Positions 60,843 through 64,000 of a DNA stretch of 64,000 nt are shown in pieces. Made by a program: the position numbers and the translations under genes. Under the pieces are notes generated by a model. It searched no databases, was not told where the DNA came from, and saw only the letters and a program-made list of their open reading frames with translations. Every line of letters starts with the position of its first letter. The first letter of the stretch is position 1. The stretch is from Deltaproteobacteria bacterium (lineage in GTDB: Bacteria > Myxococcota_A > Polyangia > Haliangiales > Haliangiaceae), in contig JAHDIH010000006.1 in assembly GCA_020630875.1 (NCBI GenBank), positions 232,808 through 296,807 on the forward strand, read 5' to 3'.

Positions 60843-62429
60843 TTAGTTCTTCCGAAAGCGCTTGTCGACTGCCGATGTTAGTTGCGTCATTTCCTGCATT
60901 CGCAACACTTTTGCGCAGATGCCGTAGATGATGATGGAGGCTCCGATTGTTGCAAGCACTCTTACGACTTGCCGAAGAATTCCTCTCCCGGGGATGGCAT
61001 AGGATAGCTCTTGATGCAGGAAGTGGGCGGCAACTCCCATAGCTGCGGCTGCCACGCCCGCTTTAGCAAAAGACTTTGATAATTCCAGCGAAGGCATCTT
61101 CACTATTTTATTGTTAGCGAAAAAGTAGAGCGTCGCAAAGTTAACGATGGAGGCTACCGCAGTACCAAGAGCCAGCATCTTAAATCCGTAGACGGGAAAC
61201 AGAGTCACATTAATAATGATATTGATGACCACCGACAGAATGGACGCAAACATGGGAATCCGAACTTTGTCGTTGGCATAGAATAGTGGAGCCATGACTT
61301 TGATACCTGCATAGGTAATAAGGCCGAGCATGTAGTATCTGAGCGCTGCCGCTGTTTGCAGCGTGTCGCTAAAAACGAAACTTCGTCTTTGGTAGATGAG
61401 CTGAATAATTGGTTCTGCAAGGACAAAAAGGCCGACGGTCGCTGGAATGGTAAGAAAGAAAACCAAACCTAAACTGGTTTGCAGATCATCACGCGCTTGC
61501 TGTTTGTTACCTTCTGCAGCGGCTTGCGCTAGTTTGGTGGTCGCCACTGTCGCAATAGCAACCCCAAAGATGCCGATTGGCAGTTGCAAGAAGCGAAACG
61601 CGTAATTGAGCCAGGCAACGGCTCCTTCTTCTTGGCTTGCAAATACGGTGTTGACGAAGACGTTGACCTGCATTGCGGCAAGTCCCACGGCTGCAGGCCC
61701 CATTAACTTCGCGACCGTCCGAGTATCGTTGTTTCTAAATAGCGGGTCAGGCTTTGGGCGTAACCGGAAACCTAGTTTCCAAAGTCCGGGAATTTGAATG
61801 CACAGTTGAAGAAAGCCTCCGCAAAGGGCGGCAATCGCCCAGCCAATAATCGATTGGCGCAGCCCCAACTCCAACCCTAAGAGTAGTAGGGCGCCGGAGA
61901 TGCTTGCTACATTAAACATGGCAGGAGCCAGGGCCGGCGTGGTGTACTTCTCATGGGAGTTAAGAATCCCCATAGCAATCGCAGCCATGGAAACGATAAG
62001 AAGAAACGGCAGCATAATTCGTGTCAGAAGTACGGTTAACTCTCGCTTGCCCTCAATGGCGCTGAATTCTGGCGCCATAGCATCGACTAAGGTTGGGGCA
62101 AAAACGAAACCGAAGACCAGCAAGATTCCAATGACAACCAGTAGCGTTCCGACAATCCGATTCGCGAATTCGAATCCCCTGGCTTGACCGTGTTTTGCAA
62201 TGGTCTTCTTGTAGCTTGGTACAAACGCCTGGGCAAACACTCCCTCCGCAAACAGGTCGCGAAGCATGTTTGGTATGCGAAAAGCTACCAGAAACGCCTC
62301 GGCAAGGGCGGTTGTCCCAAACAATGCGGCGAATAGTTGTTCTCGGGCAAGACCGAGAAGCCTGGAGAGCATGGTTGCCGCGCCCACAATGGCCGCGGAG
62401 CCGCCTATGCTTTTCGCGGATTTGCTCAC
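60843..62429 (-). CDS. murJ: Lipid II flippase MurJ
   Basis: 528 residues, 14 helices by eye. MOP/MATE-type flippase that moves lipid II across the inner membrane. N-terminal motif GAATMLSRLLGLAREQLFA and the family segment FRIPNMLRDLFAEGVFAQAFVP are clear. Further markers are LNYAFRFLQLPIGIFGVAIATV and LRYYMLGLITYAGIKVMAPLFYA. The start GTG overlaps the upstream gene stop as GTGA, so it is coupled to the 62426-63034 protein. Confidence 0.95.
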   Translation of the reverse strand: MSKSAKSIGGSAAIVGAATMLSRLLGLAREQLFAALFGTTALAEAFLVAFRIPNMLRDLFAEGVFAQAFVPSYKKTIAKHGQARGFEFANRIVGTLLVVIGILLVFGFVFAPTLVDAMAPEFSAIEGKRELTVLLTRIMLPFLLIVSMAAIAMGILNSHEKYTTPALAPAMFNVASISGALLLLGLELGLRQSIIGWAIAALCGGFLQLCIQIPGLWKLGFRLRPKPDPLFRNNDTRTVAKLMGPAAVGLAAMQVNVFVNTVFASQEEGAVAWLNYAFRFLQLPIGIFGVAIATVATTKLAQAAAEGNKQQARDDLQTSLGLVFFLTIPATVGLFVLAEPIIQLIYQRRSFVFSDTLQTAAALRYYMLGLITYAGIKVMAPLFYANDKVRIPMFASILSVVINIIINVTLFPVYGFKMLALGTAVASIVNFATLYFFANNKIVKMPSLELSKSFAKAGVAAAAMGVAAHFLHQELSYAIPGRGILRQVVRVLATIGASIIIYGICAKVLRMQEMTQLTSAVDKRFRKN

Positions 62430-63034
62430 AATCTTTTTGCTAACGCGGAAAGGCGTCGCTCTATTCCATCTTTGTCATTGCTGAAATTTGGCTTCGCGCA
62501 ATTGGCCATGGAGGCTCTGTAGGAGTGATGAATGCGTTCATTGGTCAACCACTTCTTGAAGTAGCTCTTGGTTTCTGGGCAATAGTTGTTCTTAGCAGCT
62601 TCTGCTAAAACAACAGGGTCCGTTTCTGCGCTCCAGAAAGACTGAGTGATAGAGCCTTCAGGTGATAAGGCTACCGCGGCGCGGCGGACTTCTGGCTCGG
62701 CGTCTTGTCGCCAGCGCTTGAAATAGGGCGTCTCGTCTATCGCGTAGGGAGCAACGATGGCAAAGACTTCCATCGCGGCGATGCGCAGTTCTAGATAGTC
62801 TCGTTTGTGATCGACCAACGCGGCAGCTTTGACAGCTGCGGCTTTCCATTTCCATCCTTCAGCTTCACGTGAGGAGTGAACCTCAAGCGCCAGGGTATGT
62901 GCGTGCTCAAGAAGGCGCAACGCATCCTCTCGGTTGACGGAGCTACTTTGGTGCAGGACTGCCAAAAGAGGTTCTTCTTGGTCCTGAATTGGAGTCGCCG
63001 GCATTGCAAACAGCCAAATGAGTAAGACTTTCAC
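62426..63034 (-). CDS. Secreted helical (HEAT-like) protein coupled to murJ
   Basis: 202 residues from the GTG at 63034. The first 15 residues form a short signal peptide (MKVLLIWLFAMPATP). The rest is helical with repeated A-rich units: EAEGWKWKAAAVKAAALVDHKR, then ELRIAAMEVFAIV, EVRRAAVALSPEG and DPVVLAEAAKNNY. These look like 3-4 HEAT-like units, which often mediate binding. It is likely periplasmic. Being coupled to murJ it might help in cell-wall synthesis, but that is inference. Confidence 0.55.
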   Translation of the reverse strand: MKVLLIWLFAMPATPIQDQEEPLLAVLHQSSSVNREDALRLLEHAHTLALEVHSSREAEGWKWKAAAVKAAALVDHKRDYLELRIAAMEVFAIVAPYAIDETPYFKRWRQDAEPEVRRAAVALSPEGSITQSFWSAETDPVVLAEAAKNNYCPETKSYFKKWLTNERIHHSYRASMANCAKPNFSNDKDGIERRLSALAKRL

Positions 63035-63087
63035 CAGCTCAGGAGACCATCACCACGAGGGCAAGGAAACATCTAACGACCAAAAAT

Positions 63088-63129
63088 TTGACATTTGAGG
63101 TAAATGTTCAGTACGGTGTAGGTGTTCAG
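63088..63129 (+). promoter_or_regulatory. lexA promoter with two GTTCAG boxes
   Basis: A perfect -35, TTGACA (63088-63093), then an 18-nt spacer and TACGGT as a -10-like hexamer (63112-63117). GTTCAG occurs at 63106-63111, just ahead of the -10, and at 63124-63129, just past it. The copies are 18 bp apart. GTTCAG is the core of the Myxococcus LexA box, so autorepression is likely. Confidence 0.6.
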
Positions 63130-63143
63130 ATAGGGGAGCCCAA

Positions 63144-63788
63144 ATGCCTGAGTTACTTACAAAAAGACAACAATCAATTCTCGACTTTATCTCTACATCT
63201 ATTGATGATCGAGGATACCCCCCAACCCTGCGGGAGATTGGTGAGCATTTCGGTATTCGGTCCACCAACGGGGTGAACGACCATCTAAAAGCGCTAGAGA
63301 AAAAGGGCTACTTACGCCGCGAAGACCTCAAATCCAGGGCAATGCGTCCGATTAATCCTGACGGAAGTCTTTCATCAGGTTCGGGGGCGAATAGCGACGT
63401 ATGCGAGATTCCTATTCTGGGACGAGTTGCTGCAGGGCAACCCATTTTGGCAGTAGAGAATGTGGAAGACACGCTCAAGGTTGACAAATTTTTTGTGGGT
63501 AACCACAAAGAAGTTTTTGGGCTGCGAATTGTCGGAGAGTCTATGATCGAAGATGGGATTTTCGATGGCGATTACGTGTTCGTCAAGAAGACACCGACAG
63601 CCAACGCTGGAGATATTGTGGTTGCCATGATTGAAGAGGAAGCTACGGTAAAGCGTTACTATCCAGAGGGTGCTCAAATACGTTTTCAACCGGCCAATGC
63701 GAATATGCAGCCAATAATGGTTCATCAAAGCGAGTTTAAGTCGGTGGATTTGATTGGGATTGTGGTCGGCGTGTACCGCAAGTACTAG
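63144..63788 (+). CDS. lexA: LexA repressor
   Basis: 214 residues. SOS repressor that cleaves itself with RecA filaments. N-terminal winged helix: [34 protein letters not shown], then [18 protein letters not shown]. The cleavage site is Ala-Gly in RVAAGQP. The catalytic Ser is in [10 protein letters not shown] and the Lys in [18 protein letters not shown] Shine-Dalgarno precedes the ATG. It is preceded by its own promoter and boxes, and followed by a structured repeat. Confidence 0.95.
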   Translation: MPELLTKRQQSILDFISTSIDDRGYPPTLREIGEHFGIRSTNGVNDHLKALEKKGYLRREDLKSRAMRPINPDGSLSSGSGANSDVCEIPILGRVAAGQPILAVENVEDTLKVDKFFVGNHKEVFGLRIVGESMIEDGIFDGDYVFVKKTPTANAGDIVVAMIEEEATVKRYYPEGAQIRFQPANANMQPIMVHQSEFKSVDLIGIVVGVYRKY

Positions 63789-63803
63789 ACGCTCGCCAGA
63801 ATA

Positions 63804-63920
63804 TCGCATAGCTACGTTATGCGAGACCTCGTGACCGCTAGGTCACGTCGGTTGCCTTGGTTTCACCAAGCTCGCAAGCCTTGCTATACAAAATTCTGAC
63901 TTCGCTTTGGCGGGTTGGCT
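63804..63920. repeat. Structured intergenic repeat, copy B
   Basis: Starts 16 bp after the lexA stop. Hairpin 1: TCGCATA (63804-63810) with TATGCGA (63818-63824). Hairpin 2: CGTGACC GCTA GGTCACG (63830-63847). Hairpin 3: CTTGG TTTCA CCAAG (63856-63870). It then runs CTCGCAAGCCTTG, a spacer, CTTCGCTTTGGCGGGTTGG. Copy A after nuoI has the same order. Confidence 0.8.
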
Positions 63921-63945
63921 TGGTTTCACCAAGCCTTCGGTTTGC

Positions 63946-64000
63946 ACCTCGTGACCGCTAGGTCACGTCGGTTGCCTTGGTTTCACCAAGCTCGCAAGCC
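63946..64000. repeat. Structured intergenic repeat, copy C (cut by window end)
   Basis: Positions 63946-64000 repeat 63826-63880 without a mismatch, 120 bp further on. It includes the CGTGACC-GCTA-GGTCACG and CTTGG-TTTCA-CCAAG hairpins. An inverted repeat GGCTTGG-TTTCA-CCAAGCC lies just before (63918-63936). The array may continue beyond the window. Confidence 0.85.

Noticed and set aside
1..64000. tRNA genes, rRNA genes, CRISPR arrays, insertion sequences, prophage
   Set aside because: I looked for T-loop words such as GGTTCGAATCC, for short regularly spaced repeats, for transposase or integrase motifs and for phage structural genes, and saw none. The two repeat families have no CRISPR-like unique spacers.

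Overview
The window is 64 kb of densely packed bacterial chromosome. By eye it is mid-range in GC, and I see no prophage, integrase, transposase, CRISPR array, rRNA or tRNA. The gene repertoire points to a deltaproteobacterial/myxobacterial-type Gram-negative (Myxococcota or a relative): a CarD-family regulator, two proteins of the TonB-like/AgmX type, a DnaJ-TPR hybrid, a pseudokinase-STAND ATPase, many small lipoproteins including two with HYDIN/ASPM-like Ig domains, and a LexA gene preceded by two GTTCAG boxes as in Myxococcus. This placement is inference, not a phylogeny.

Layout. 1-7.4 kb: an M20 peptidase, a large pseudokinase/ATPase/TPR protein, a DUF938 methyltransferase, an MBL-fold hydrolase, a frameshifted alpha/beta hydrolase and lipoproteins. 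7.5-10.1 kb: clpS-clpA. 10.2-15.9 kb: an M20 dipeptidase and envelope proteins, including a pair of paralogous lipoproteins. 15.9-20.6 kb: a minus-strand operon with an Mpl-GNAT fusion, an IMPase, a MobA-like protein, DusB and an unknown protein. 20.8-30.8 kb: recC-recB-recD, coupled to a 50-residue zinc-ribbon protein, then a DnaJ hybrid. 30.8-34.8 kb: lytic transglycosylase, nadB, a lipoprotein, carD and a good terminator. 34.9-41.1 kb: nuoABCDGHI, without nuoEF and without nuoJ-N. 41.1-50.7 kb: accessory envelope and metabolic genes (copper monooxygenase-like lipoprotein, tcdA, desaturase, tatD, D-aminoacylase-like amidohydrolase). 50.7-55.4 kb: a frameshifted beta-barrel lipoprotein, a structured intergenic element, mdh, a PilZ protein and an S10-like hydrolase. 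55.4-56.1 kb: tandem repeats of about 217 bp. 56.1-63.8 kb: a PQQ-like propeller protein, an AgmX-like protein, an ankyrin protein, murJ and lexA. The window ends in a structured repeat that also occurs after nuoI.

Several features cut across the window. (1) Many genes at the head of a transcription unit have a TANNNT-type -10 hexamer ending 5-8 nt before the start codon and no Shine-Dalgarno sequence. This suggests leaderless mRNAs, and I used it to choose several starts. (2) Neighbouring genes are very tightly packed: ATGA/GTGA/TAATG stop-start overlaps, and at least six convergent pairs whose 3' ends overlap by 4-14 bp. (3) Two genes, and possibly a third, are split by single-base frameshifts. 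These may be real decay or assembly errors. (4) Two families of structured intergenic repeats and one isolated structured intergenic region are not explained by coding genes. No single obviously new operon-scale system stands out. The most unusual items are the covarying hairpin repeats, the leaderless pattern, the lipoprotein-like NuoH N-terminus, the Mpl-GNAT fusion and the candidate ncRNA beside mdh.
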